Part shown: in pieces, positions 41,390-49,040 of the stretch | How the letters are laid out: every line of letters begins with the position of its first letter | Position numbering within the stretch: the first letter of the stretch is position 1 | From: Catenuloplanes niger | GTDB taxonomy: Bacteria; Actinomycetota; Actinomycetes; Mycobacteriales; Micromonosporaceae | Length of the DNA stretch: 64,000 nucleotides | Direction: 5' to 3' | NCBI RefSeq assembly: GCF_031458255.1 | Contig: NZ_JAVDYC010000001.1 | Coordinates: forward strand, 4,783,001-4,847,000 | Position numbers and translations under genes: made by a program | Notes under the pieces: generated by a model | Databases searched by the model: none | The model's input: the letters and a program-made list of their open reading frames with translations, nothing else | What the model was told of the DNA's origin: nothing

Positions 41390-42973
41390 CTACCTGCGCT
41401 CCGACATCCAGCCGCGGAGCATCTGCGCGACCTCGTCGGGCTGGTCGTCGACCATGCGCTCGATCTCCTTCTGCCGCATCGCGCGGTCCTCGGCGTGCTG
41501 GTCGTTCGCGCGCTCGATCTCGACCTGCGTGCTCATCGAGGCGCGGCGGGCGCGCTCGGCCTCCTCCTCGGCGGCCAGACGGGCCAGCTCCTCCTCGGTC
41601 AGGCGCTGGCGGCGGGCCTTCCGGCCGGCGCGCCACGCCACGAACACCAGGATCAGCAGGATCAGCACGACCGCGCCGGTCTTGGCCAGCGACAGGTAGG
41701 TGGCCTGCTTCTCCGCGTTGGTCGCCTGGGTCAGCGACGCGGAGGCGGCGTCCGCGGCCGAGGTGTCGAACGGCACGGCCGACACCGCGAGCGTGTCACC
41801 GCGGGTGGTGTCGATGCCGGCCGCGGACGCGACCAGCTTCTCCACCTCGGCCGGGTCCATGCCGCCCGCGGCCGCGCTGTTGATGATGACGCCCATGTTG
41901 AGCTTCTTCAGCGCGCCACCGGCGGCCTTGCGGACCTCCTCGGTCTTGTTGACCGCGTTGTTCTTGGTGGACGTGGTCGACTCGTAGGAGCCGTTCGCGC
42001 CGTTCGCGTTGCCGTTCGGCACCTGGATGTTGTCCGGGCCGAGCACGCCGGCCGCGGTGTTGCCACCGTTCGCGTACGTCTCCCGGCTGTTCGACTCCGA
42101 CAGCGCCGGCACGGTCGGGTCGAAGCTGTACTTCGTGGTCTTGGTCTCGGTGTTGTCGAAGTCCAGGTCCGCGGTGGTGGTGACGGTCGAGTTGCCCGGG
42201 CCGAGCACCTTGTCCAGCATCGCCTGGATCTTGTTGTTCATCTGGGTCTGGAACGCGGCGGTCTTCTGGTCGCCGTCGCCGCTGCCCGCGCCGACCGTGG
42301 TGCCGTCCCCGGCGGAGAGCACCTTGCCGGACGAGTCGGCCACGGTCACCGCGGTCGGGTCGAGCCCGTCGACGCTGGACGCCACCAGGTGGACGACGGA
42401 CTGGACCTGCTGGTTGCTCAGCGGGGTGTTGCCCTGCGCGGCGATCAGGACCGAGGCGGTCGGCTTCTCCGCGTCGTCGGAGAACACGTCCTTCTGCGGG
42501 ATCGCCAGGTGCACGGTCGCGGCCTGGACGCCGTCGATCGAGCCGATGGTCTTGTTGAGCTCGCCCTCCAGCGCCCGCTGGTAGCCGACGTGCTGCATGA
42601 ACTCCGAGGTGGTGATGCCCTGCTTGTCCAGCAGCGCGTAACCGGAGTCGGAGTTGGCCGGCAGTCCTTGGCCGCTCATCTGGATCCGCAGGTCGTAGAC
42701 CTGGTCCTTCGGAACCATGATGGTCGCGCCGCCGTCGGCGAGCTCGTACGTGACACCCTCAGCCGTGAGATTCTCGACGATCGCGCTCGCGTCCTCACCG
42801 GAGAGGTTGTTGAACAACATCGCGTACGAGGGCTTCGAGGCCCAGGTGGCGAAGAAGTAACCGCCGATGGCGAGCGCGAGGACCGCGAAGATCGTGACGG
42901 CCTTCTGGCCGGTGGTGAAGGAGGCGAACGAGTCGGTCAGGCGGCGGACGGGCGCCGGAAGCCGGTTCTTCAT
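41390..42973 (-). CDS. fliF: Flagellar MS-ring protein FliF
   Basis: 527-residue ring protein, the base of the flagellum. N-terminal membrane helix (VTIFAVLALAIGGYFFATW), YscJ/FliF ring-building motifs (GLPANSDSGYALLDKQGITTSEFM and ALEGELNKTIGSIDGVQAATVHLAIP), a Ser/Asn-rich middle, a second membrane helix (TGAVVLILLILVFVAWRAG) and a charged C-terminal tail for FliG. ATG overlaps the fliE stop by one base (TAATG). Confidence 0.96.
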   Translation of the reverse strand: MKNRLPAPVRRLTDSFASFTTGQKAVTIFAVLALAIGGYFFATWASKPSYAMLFNNLSGEDASAIVENLTAEGVTYELADGGATIMVPKDQVYDLRIQMSGQGLPANSDSGYALLDKQGITTSEFMQHVGYQRALEGELNKTIGSIDGVQAATVHLAIPQKDVFSDDAEKPTASVLIAAQGNTPLSNQQVQSVVHLVASSVDGLDPTAVTVADSSGKVLSAGDGTTVGAGSGDGDQKTAAFQTQMNNKIQAMLDKVLGPGNSTVTTTADLDFDNTETKTTKYSFDPTVPALSESNSRETYANGGNTAAGVLGPDNIQVPNGNANGANGSYESTTSTKNNAVNKTEEVRKAAGGALKKLNMGVIINSAAAGGMDPAEVEKLVASAAGIDTTRGDTLAVSAVPFDTSAADAASASLTQATNAEKQATYLSLAKTGAVVLILLILVFVAWRAGRKARRQRLTEEELARLAAEEEAERARRASMSTQVEIERANDQHAEDRAMRQKEIERMVDDQPDEVAQMLRGWMSERR

Positions 42974-43296
42974 TAAGCCTGCATCCTCATAATCTCTGTG
43001 AAGGCCTCAACGGCCTTGTTCCGAACTGCCACGGTGAGCTGGGTCGCCAGCGCCGCTTCGGTGCTGGCCATCGTGTAGGCGGCTGGATCCGAGAGAGTGC
43101 CGTTAGCGGCTTGTACAGCCAGTTCATCGGCACGGCCCTGCACCTTCTGAAGGTTTTCCAGGCCGCTGGTGAGCATCGAGGCGAAGTCGCCGTTCGGGCC
43201 GGAGACGGCCGGGGTGGCGGACGGCGCGGTCGGTGCGACGGGTGCGATCGGCAGCGCGGCGCCGATGCCGGAGATGCCGGAGATCGGAGATGTCAT
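42973..43296 (-). CDS. fliE: Flagellar hook-basal body protein FliE
   Basis: 107-residue adaptor between the MS ring and the rod. N-terminal half is Ala/Pro-rich and variable; the C-terminal half has the FliE pattern [20 protein letters not shown] and [27 protein letters not shown] at 43296 overlaps the flgC stop by one base. Confidence 0.92.
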   Translation of the reverse strand: MTSPISGISGIGAALPIAPVAPTAPSATPAVSGPNGDFASMLTSGLENLQKVQGRADELAVQAANGTLSDPAAYTMASTEAALATQLTVAVRNKAVEAFTEIMRMQA

Positions 43297-43694
43297 CAGG
43301 AGCCCTTCCCGAGCTGGATGGCGGCGTTGTAGGAGTCCTTGGCGCGTTCGACGACGGACAGGTTGGCCTGGTAGCCGCGCTGCGCCATGACCAGCTGGCC
43401 CATCTGGGAGCCGAGGTCGATGTCGGGCATGCGCACGTATCCGTCGGCGTCGGCGAGCGGGTGGTTCGGGTCGTGGACCAGCCGGCCCTCGGCACTGCCG
43501 AACGCGGCGCCGCCGACCTGCACACCGTTGCCGTCGCCGGCCTCCTGCGCGATGACGTAGCGCTCGCGGAACGCGGACTCCGACGTCCGGGTGACCGTGT
43601 TCATGTTCGCGACGTTGTCCGAGACCGCGTCCAGCCACTTGCGGTAGACCGTGACGCCGGTGCTGGCGACGCCGATCGCGTTGAATGTGCTCAC
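43296..43694 (-). CDS. flgC: Proximal rod protein FlgC
   Basis: 132-residue rod subunit. N-terminal [20 protein letters not shown] with [12 protein letters not shown] and C-terminal [20 protein letters not shown] and [17 protein letters not shown] are the rod signatures. GTG at 43694; it follows flgB by 12 bases. Confidence 0.94.
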   Translation of the reverse strand: MSTFNAIGVASTGVTVYRKWLDAVSDNVANMNTVTRTSESAFRERYVIAQEAGDGNGVQVGGAAFGSAEGRLVHDPNHPLADADGYVRMPDIDLGSQMGQLVMAQRGYQANLSVVERAKDSYNAAIQLGKGS

Positions 43695-43706
43695 CGGTTA
43701 TCCCCC

Positions 43707-44048
43707 TCAGCCCTTCAGAACCGTGCTGATCAGGCCGTACTTGCTGTCCAGCGCGCGCAGCGTCAGCTGGTACCGCATGGACGTGTCGACGTGCGAGAGC
43801 GTCTCCTCGTCGAGGTTGACGTTGCTGCCGTTGAGCCGGGTCGGCTCCAGCGAGCGGTCGACGGACGGTGCGACGCGGGTCGGCTGGCCGGTCTCGACCG
43901 CGTGCGAGAGCGCCTCCTCGAACTTGACCTTCTGGGCGTGGTAGCCCGGGGTCTCGATGTTGGCGATGTTGTTGGCGATCGCCTTCTGCCGGGCGGCGAG
44001 CCCGTTCACGGCGATACGCAGCGCTGACGACGTGACATCGTCGAACAC
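43707..44048 (-). CDS. flgB: Proximal rod protein FlgB
   Basis: 113-residue rod subunit, first gene of the large operon flgB-flgC-fliE-fliF-fliG-fliH-fliI-fliJ-lytic gene-fliK-flgD-flgE. Motifs: [42 protein letters not shown] at 44048 has GGAAGGAG 9 bases upstream. Confidence 0.94.
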   Translation of the reverse strand: MFDDVTSSALRIAVNGLAARQKAIANNIANIETPGYHAQKVKFEEALSHAVETGQPTRVAPSVDRSLEPTRLNGSNVNLDEETLSHVDTSMRYQLTLRALDSKYGLISTVLKG

Positions 44049-44126
44049 GGCAGCGACTCCTTCCCCCTTGCGTGGCCGCCGGTCCGTGGCGAGTCGTTCC
44101 CCGAGCGCTCCGTGCTCGTGCCCTTC

Positions 44127-44154
44127 CCATCGGCCGGGGCGGCGCGGGCTTGAG
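44127..44154 (-). promoter_or_regulatory. FliA-type promoter of the flgB-to-flgE operon
   Basis: On the minus strand CTCA (44151-44154), 16 bases, GCCGATGG (44127-44134), about 80 bases before the flgB GTG. The rest of the 226-bp gap holds the terminator of the previous unit. Confidence 0.75.
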
Positions 44155-44209
44155 GCCGCACGGGTTTCCGGTCGGTTGCGGATTTCGCTGTCGAGTTGTC
44201 AAGAGACGC

Positions 44210-44242
44210 GTCCCCACGGACCCGGAGCGGGTCCGTGGGGAC
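44210..44242 (-). terminator. Terminator after the fliD-fliS unit
   Basis: 14-bp perfect stem (44210-44223 and 44229-44242) with a 5-base loop, 33 bases after the last stop codon of the unit. No long T tract. Confidence 0.78.
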
Positions 44243-44274
44243 AGGGGCGGTGCAAAAGCGTCGAGGGTACGGGT

Positions 44275-44616
44275 TCACATCGCGCAGTCCAGGTACGCCG
44301 GGCGGGACGGCACCGAGTCGCGGGTCTCCACCTTCGCCACGGCGGCCACCTGCCGGCGCGTGCCGACCAGGCGCTGGGCGAGCAGTTGCGCGGCCGCGGT
44401 CTGCCGTTTGAGGATGCCGTCCGCGCGCGGGCGCAGGTCCAGCGGCAGCGGGCCGAGCCCTTCCGGCGGCGACCACGGGTCGGGCACCGGCGTGTCGTCG
44501 AGCCGGTGCGTGTCGGCCAGCATCGTCTCCACGGCGGCGACGTCCAGTTCCAGGCGGTCGAGCGCCTTCGTCCAGGCCGACCGCCAGCCCTCTTCCGTAC
44601 CGTGCGGGGTGTTCAT
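44275..44616 (-). CDS. Hypothetical helical protein after fliS, possibly a flagellar chaperone
   Basis: 113-residue protein with predicted helices (WTKALDRLELDVAAVETMLA and RQTAAAQLLAQRLVGTRRQV) separated by a Pro-rich loop (TPVPDPWSPPEGLGPLPLDL). Size, helical build and position after fliD-fliS are what one expects for a FliT-type chaperone of the filament cap, but I see no diagnostic sequence. ATG at 44616 follows GAGGGAA and lies 11 bases after the fliS stop. Confidence 0.6.
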   Translation of the reverse strand: MNTPHGTEEGWRSAWTKALDRLELDVAAVETMLADTHRLDDTPVPDPWSPPEGLGPLPLDLRPRADGILKRQTAAAQLLAQRLVGTRRQVAAVAKVETRDSVPSRPAYLDCAM

Positions 44617-44627
44617 GGTGGTTTCCC

Positions 44628-45011
44628 TCAGCCGGCCGCCGCGGGCTGCGCGGCCGCCTCCCGCCACGCGTCCCGGACCGGTTCGATCTGTTCGCGCACC
44701 GCGCGGGCCCGCGCCGCGTCGTTGCCCACGTTCGCGCCGATCAGCTCCGCCAGCCAGTACGCGTAGAGCGCGGCCAGCCCGGCCGCGCCGGACCAGACGG
44801 ACATGTCCAGCGTCGACCGCAACTCGATGATGATCTCCTGGGCGTGCTGGAGCTTGTCGGCCGCGGTGATCCGGTCGCCGGCCAGCAGCGCCTCCTCGCC
44901 CTGCGCCACGTCCAGCACCAGGCGGTCGTAGAGCATTACCAGCAGCCGCCCGGGTGAGGCGGTGGCGATCGAGTCGTTGAGGTAACGGTTACGCAGGGCT
45001 GGGCTGGTCAT
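44628..45011 (-). CDS. fliS: Flagellin export chaperone FliS
   Basis: 127-residue four-helix protein that binds the C-terminus of flagellin. The family start RNRYLNDSIATASPGRLLVMLYDRL (in part) with NRYLNDSIATASP and LLVMLYDRLVLDVAQGEEAL is clear; the C-terminus is Ala/Glu-rich. It follows fliD by 11 bases. Confidence 0.93.
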   Translation of the reverse strand: MTSPALRNRYLNDSIATASPGRLLVMLYDRLVLDVAQGEEALLAGDRITAADKLQHAQEIIIELRSTLDMSVWSGAAGLAALYAYWLAELIGANVGNDAARARAVREQIEPVRDAWREAAAQPAAAG

Positions 45012-45022
45012 CTGGGCTCCCC

Positions 45023-46318
45023 TTACAGGCCGGCGAGCTGACCGGCCAGCCAGTTGGACTGGTTCTTCATGCTGCTCAGCGAGGTCTCCAGGTTCGCAAA
45101 CTGGCGGGTCAGCGCCGTTTTGCGAGTGGCGAGCCGGATGTCCCAGTTGCTGATCTGGTCGTTCATGTCGTCGATGAGCGACTTACGGCCGTTGATCACG
45201 TCCGTCACGCCGGTCTGCGACCTGTCCGCGAGTTCCTTGACCCCGGTCGCGTACGCCGTGGTGGCGGTCTTGATGGCGTCCGGGTCGGCCTCGTAGGTGT
45301 TCTTGAACTTCGCCTCGTCGAAGGAGACCGTGCCGTCCCGGGTGAGCGAGATGCCCAGTTTCGAGAGGCTGCCGAAGTTGTCCAGGCCGCCGCTGACCGT
45401 GCCGAGCAGCCGCTGACTGATCTGTCGCACCGCGAAGTCGCCGGTCAGCGCGGCGGAGCCCTTGTTCGACGAGTTGTACGCGGTCTGCTTGCCGATCTCG
45501 GAGAACGTGCCGTTCATGGCGTCGACCAGCGACTTCACCTTGGCGGTGATCGCCGAGGTGTCCGAGGCGACGTCGACCGTGACACCGGTCTCGCCCTCCT
45601 TGGTGACGGTGATCGAGGTGCCGGTGATCAGGTTGCCGAACGTGTTGCTGGAGCTGGTGACCGCGAAGCCGCCGTCCGCGTCCGCGCCGCCCACCTGGAG
45701 CTTCGCGTCGCTGGCCGCGGTCGGGGTCTTGATGTCGGTGTCGAAGCCGCCGTCGATGGTGAAGCCGTTCGCCAGGCCGGGCTTCGTGGAGCTCATCTGC
45801 AGGACGCTCTCGCCGCCCTCCAGGGCCACCACCGTCGCCTTGATACCGAGACCGGCGCCGTTGATCGCGCTGGCGATGCCGGCGAGCGAGCGGTCCGCGG
45901 AGACGTCGACGCTGGACTGCGTACCGTCGCCCTTGGTGATGGTGATGCTGCTCTGGCTGGTGGCGTCGCCGGTGCTGACGGCGCGCGTGGTGGAGACCTG
46001 TGACTTGGCCAGCGAGATCACGTCGAACGTGACCGCGCCGGTCTGGGTGGTGTTGCCGCTCGCGGTGGTCGCGGTGACCGAGCTGCTGCTCGAGGTCGCC
46101 TTCGCGGACCGCCAGGTGGCGAGCTTGCCGAGGTCGTCGGCCGCGGTCTTGATCGCGGCCAGCTTCGTGTTCACGGACTGGTAGGCGGTGACCGCCTTCT
46201 CCTCCGTGCTCACCTTGGACTTCAGGCGAGTCTGACCGGCCGCCTCGACCTGCATGAGCTGGGAGACGAGCGCGCTGGTGTCCATGCCGCTGACGAGGCC
46301 GCTGACGCTGGTGGTCAC
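45023..46318 (-). CDS. fliD: Flagellar filament cap protein FliD
   Basis: 431-residue hook-associated protein 2. N-terminal SVSGLVSGMDTSALVSQLMQ is the family signature; the C-terminal part has YNSSNKGSAALTGDFAVRQI and a long helix to the end (RKTALTRQFANLETSLSSMK). It caps the filament and folds flagellin into place. GTG at 46318. Confidence 0.93.
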   Translation of the reverse strand: MTTSVSGLVSGMDTSALVSQLMQVEAAGQTRLKSKVSTEEKAVTAYQSVNTKLAAIKTAADDLGKLATWRSAKATSSSSSVTATTASGNTTQTGAVTFDVISLAKSQVSTTRAVSTGDATSQSSITITKGDGTQSSVDVSADRSLAGIASAINGAGLGIKATVVALEGGESVLQMSSTKPGLANGFTIDGGFDTDIKTPTAASDAKLQVGGADADGGFAVTSSSNTFGNLITGTSITVTKEGETGVTVDVASDTSAITAKVKSLVDAMNGTFSEIGKQTAYNSSNKGSAALTGDFAVRQISQRLLGTVSGGLDNFGSLSKLGISLTRDGTVSFDEAKFKNTYEADPDAIKTATTAYATGVKELADRSQTGVTDVINGRKSLIDDMNDQISNWDIRLATRKTALTRQFANLETSLSSMKNQSNWLAGQLAGL

Positions 46319-46355
46319 GGGCGATCCCTCCGAAGGTAGGGAGATGAGGCCTTAT

Positions 46356-46399
46356 GGGATAGGGGCGGCCGGCGCCGTCTGCCAGCCACCCCTACCTAT
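46356..46399 (-). terminator. Imperfect hairpin between fliC and fliD
   Basis: About 16 bp of paired sequence with a one-base bulge and two G-U pairs around a short loop. It lies some 45 bases after the fliC stop and could partly end the abundant flagellin message, letting only some transcripts reach fliD. Confidence 0.5.
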
Positions 46400-46444
46400 T
46401 CGATTGTGAAAAGCGATCTTCAGTTGATTAAGTTGTTGTGTGGC

Positions 46445-47278
46445 CTAGCGCAGCAGCGACAGAACACCCTGCGGGGCCTGGTTCGCCTGGGCCAGCATCG
46501 AGGTGCCAGCCTGCGACAGGATCTGGGCCCGCGTGAACGAGACCATCTCCTGGGCCATGTCGGTGTCACGGATACGCGACTCCGACGCCGACAGGTTCTC
46601 GACCGACACGTTCAGGTTGTTGATCGTGTGCTCGAGACGGTTCTGGTACGCACCGAGCGTCGCACGGGTGGTGGAGACGTTCGCGATGGCGGTGTCGATG
46701 GCCGCGAGGGCCGTGTCGGCACCACCGGCGGCGATCAGATCCTGGCCGCCGACGCCCAGACTCGTGGAGTCCATGGCCTGGGTGATCGCCACCTGGAACT
46801 TGCCACCCGTGGTGGTGACGTCCTTCCAGTCCACCTGGAAGTCGCCGGAGTAGTTGCCGTCGAGGAGCGCCTGGGACCCGAACTTGGTGGTGTTCGCAAT
46901 CCGGTCGAGCTCCTTGCCCAGCTCCTGAAACTCGGTGTTGCTCGCGGTACGCGCGTCGACGTCGTTGGAACCCGACGACGACGCCTGCACCGACAGGTCA
47001 CGCATACGCTGGAGAATGCTGTGCACCTCGGTGAGCGCACCTTCAGCGGTCTGCACGACGCTGATACCGTCCTGCGCGTTACGAACGGCGACCTTGAGGC
47101 CACCGGTCTGGGCGCGCAGGCCCTCGCTGATGCTCAGACCAGCCGCGTCGTCGGCCGCCCGGTTGATGCGGAAACCGCTGGACAGCTTCTCCAGCGACTT
47201 CGCCATCTGACCGTCCGTGACGGACAGGTTCCGGTAGGCGTTCTGTGCGGCGATGTTCTGGTTGATACGAAGACCCAT
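46445..47278 (-). CDS. fliC: Flagellin
   Basis: 277-residue filament protein of the short type without D2/D3 domains. N-terminus [20 protein letters not shown] with [21 protein letters not shown]-terminus [20 protein letters not shown] and [22 protein letters not shown] with a very strong GGAGGAATTTC ribosome-binding site. A FliA-type promoter lies about 60 bases upstream and the leader contains a CsrA-like hairpin. It stands alone between two promoters. Confidence 0.97.
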   Translation of the reverse strand: MGLRINQNIAAQNAYRNLSVTDGQMAKSLEKLSSGFRINRAADDAAGLSISEGLRAQTGGLKVAVRNAQDGISVVQTAEGALTEVHSILQRMRDLSVQASSSGSNDVDARTASNTEFQELGKELDRIANTTKFGSQALLDGNYSGDFQVDWKDVTTTGGKFQVAITQAMDSTSLGVGGQDLIAAGGADTALAAIDTAIANVSTTRATLGAYQNRLEHTINNLNVSVENLSASESRIRDTDMAQEMVSFTRAQILSQAGTSMLAQANQAPQGVLSLLR

Positions 47279-47311
47279 TTGAAATTCCTCCTTGATATCG
47301 GGCCCCTGTGC

Positions 47312-47327
47312 GGCACATCCGTGCGCC
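47312..47327 (-). promoter_or_regulatory. CsrA-type binding hairpin in the fliC leader
   Basis: On the minus strand GGCGCACGGATGTGCC: six paired bases on each side (one G-U) and the loop CGGA. CsrA proteins prefer GGA in a hairpin loop, and CACGGATGT is close to their known best site. A second GGA lies in the ribosome-binding site AAGGAGGA (about 47284-47291), the usual arrangement for blocking translation. Confidence 0.6.
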
Positions 47328-47339
47328 GTACGCCATGAC

Positions 47340-47367
47340 TATTCGGCGCGGGGGACTCGCTCTTGAG
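47340..47367 (-). promoter_or_regulatory. FliA-type promoter of fliC
   Basis: On the minus strand CTCA (47364-47367), 16 bases, GCCGAATA (47340-47347). Predicted start of the message is near 47333, giving a leader of about 55 bases. Confidence 0.8.
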
Positions 47368-47466
47368 ATTTCGCGAGACTTTTTCTGGCTTGCGGCCGGC
47401 GATTCCGTGCGGAGGCCGGCGGTGCCGCCGACCGACGAATCGGCGGCGCGGCGCGGCGCCTGAGGG

Positions 47467-48342
47467 TCAGGCCGCTATCGCGATCGGCACCCCGTGGTGA
47501 TCGGTGAACGCGAGCCGGGTGTGCAGGTTCCCGAGCGAGCCCACCTCCTGGTAGTAGGAGGCCCGCCGGCGTGCCACGCACCCGTCCTTCCTGTCCTTGC
47601 GGTCGATCAGGTCCGGGTCCAGGTGCGTGTTGAGTCCTTCGCGCAGCAGCGTCAGTGCCTCCGCGCGCAGCTGCGAGACGCGGGACTCGGTCACGCCGAG
47701 CTCGGCCGCGATCGTGGCCATCGGCCGTTCCTGCATGAAGTAGCCGTTGACCACGGTGCGCAGCCGGTCCGGCAGGGCCTCGATCGCGTTGTGCAGGTAA
47801 CCGATCTTCTCCCGGTGCAGCAGCAGGTCCTCCGGGCCGGCGGTGCGCTCGGTGACCATGTCCTCCGCGGCGCCGGTGGTGAAGCCCTGCAGGCTGAGCA
47901 CGACCGCGCGCTGCACGTCGTCCTCCACCTCCTTGAGCTCGTCCACCGCGATGCCGAGGAACGCGGCCAGCTCCTGCTGGGTCGGTGTCCGCCCGAGCGT
48001 GGCGGTCAGTTCCTGCCGGGCGGTGTCGGTCTTGCGGGCCCGGGATCGTACGGACCGGGACGCCCAGTCCAGATGGCGCAGCTCGTCGAGGAGCGCGCCG
48101 CGCACGCGGGTGGCGGCGAACCGCGCGAACGGGATGCCCCGCGACGGGTCGAAGCCACGCGCGGCCGTGACCAGCGCGGCGAGGCCGGCCGAGGTCAGGT
48201 CGTCGCGATTGACGTGCGAGGGCACCCGGCTCAGCATGTCGCGGACCAGGTGGCCGACGAGCGGGATGTGTTCCCGGATCAGATGCTCGTGCTCGTGGGC
48301 GGTGGCGACGTTCGCGGCGGTGGCCGCGGCGACGGCAGTCAT
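47467..48342 (-). CDS. fliA: RNA polymerase sigma factor, FliA/WhiG family
   Basis: 291-residue sigma factor. Region 2: IREHIPLVGHLVRDMLSRVP, DDLTSAGLAALVTAARGFDP and IPFARFAATRVRGALLDELR; region 3: TARQELTATLGRTPTQQELA; region 4: LPDRLRTVVNGYFMQERPMA and TESRVSQLRAEALTLLREG. FliA/WhiG-family sigma factors read promoters like those found at eleven places here. A tail of about 45 residues after region 4 (DRKDGCVARRRASYYQEVG) is unusual. No FlgM-type anti-sigma gene is visible next to it. ATG at 48342; divergent from flgN. Confidence 0.93.
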   Translation of the reverse strand: MTAVAAATAANVATAHEHEHLIREHIPLVGHLVRDMLSRVPSHVNRDDLTSAGLAALVTAARGFDPSRGIPFARFAATRVRGALLDELRHLDWASRSVRSRARKTDTARQELTATLGRTPTQQELAAFLGIAVDELKEVEDDVQRAVVLSLQGFTTGAAEDMVTERTAGPEDLLLHREKIGYLHNAIEALPDRLRTVVNGYFMQERPMATIAAELGVTESRVSQLRAEALTLLREGLNTHLDPDLIDRKDRKDGCVARRRASYYQEVGSLGNLHTRLAFTDHHGVPIAIAA

Positions 48343-48486
48343 GAGATTCCCCCTCAGGCGTAGGCCCGCGCTCGCGCGAGCTGTTCACCGTGAACAAGAG
48401 AAACTCTCTGTTACTCAGGGTGCTGTGTACGTGACTTACGGTTGCCATTTGGTTGCATCCGAGCCGGAATCCTCAGGTCGAAACCC

Positions 48487-48514
48487 CTCATGGGCGGCCC
48501 TGTGCTGCCGACGG
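48487..48514 (+). promoter_or_regulatory. FliA-type promoter of flgN-flgK-flgL-fliW-csrA
   Basis: CTCA (48487-48490), 16 bases, GCCGACGG (48507-48514), 44 bases before the flgN GTG. Confidence 0.7.
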
Positions 48515-48557
48515 GCAAGGACGAACAGGGGACATCGTCCGGCAGGCGGAGGCACGC

Positions 48558-49040
48558 GTGAGCTTGATCGAACTGTCCAGCGTCCTGTGGCGAACCCGGG
48601 AGCTGATGGAGCTGCTGCTCTTCAAGCTCGAAGAGGAGCAGGTACTGCTCGCCTCCGGCCGCTCGCGGTGGCTCGCGCACGCGACCCGCGAGGTCGAGAT
48701 GGTCCTCGAACAGATGCGGGAGACCGAGGTCATCCGCGCCGCCCACGCACAGGCGGCCGCGGTCGAGCTGGGGCTCTCGCCCGAAGCCAGCCTGGGGGAG
48801 ATCGCCGACGCGGCGGCCGCGCCGTGGAGTGACCTCCTCCATGAACACCGTAAGTCATTTCTGACGCTGACCGCGGAGATCAGCGGTCTTGCCGCCACCA
48901 ACCGTGACCTGCTCTCAGCCGGGCAGCGCGCCGCGCGCGAGACCATGATGATCATCGCCGGTTCCGTCGAGACCTACGGCCCGCAGGGGCAGTCCGTATC
49001 CGTCGGCCACCGTGCCCGCCTAGTGGATGAGGCGATTTGA
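48558..49040 (+). CDS. flgN: Export chaperone FlgN
   Basis: 160-residue helical protein with the FlgN pattern: SVLWRTRELMELLLFKLEEE near the N-terminus and a long central helix, ending with LTAEISGLAATNRDLLSAGQ. It holds FlgK and FlgL, whose genes follow directly, for export. GTG at 48558 follows GGAGG by 6 bases; the stop overlaps the flgK ATG by one base (TGATG). Confidence 0.87.
   Translation: MSLIELSSVLWRTRELMELLLFKLEEEQVLLASGRSRWLAHATREVEMVLEQMRETEVIRAAHAQAAAVELGLSPEASLGEIADAAAAPWSDLLHEHRKSFLTLTAEISGLAATNRDLLSAGQRAARETMMIIAGSVETYGPQGQSVSVGHRARLVDEAI

Noticed and set aside
40295-42976. Very long open frame on the plus strand opposite fliF-fliG (893 codons), and similar ones at 22146-24440 and 5020-7293 (minus)
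   Set aside because: They are antisense shadows of fliF/fliG, flhA and cheA caused by GC-rich codon use. Their translations are Arg/His/Asp-rich without domains, while the opposite strand encodes clear families.
44170-44202. TTGACA on the minus strand before flgB as a sigma-70 promoter
   Set aside because: No acceptable -10 hexamer at 16-18 bases; the FliA-type motif at 44127-44154 is a better fit.
46397-46423. Possible FliA-type promoter of fliD (CTGA-N15-ATCGAATA on the minus strand)
   Set aside because: Both boxes deviate and the spacing is 15 rather than 16, unlike all eleven accepted sites; fliD may be read through from fliC.
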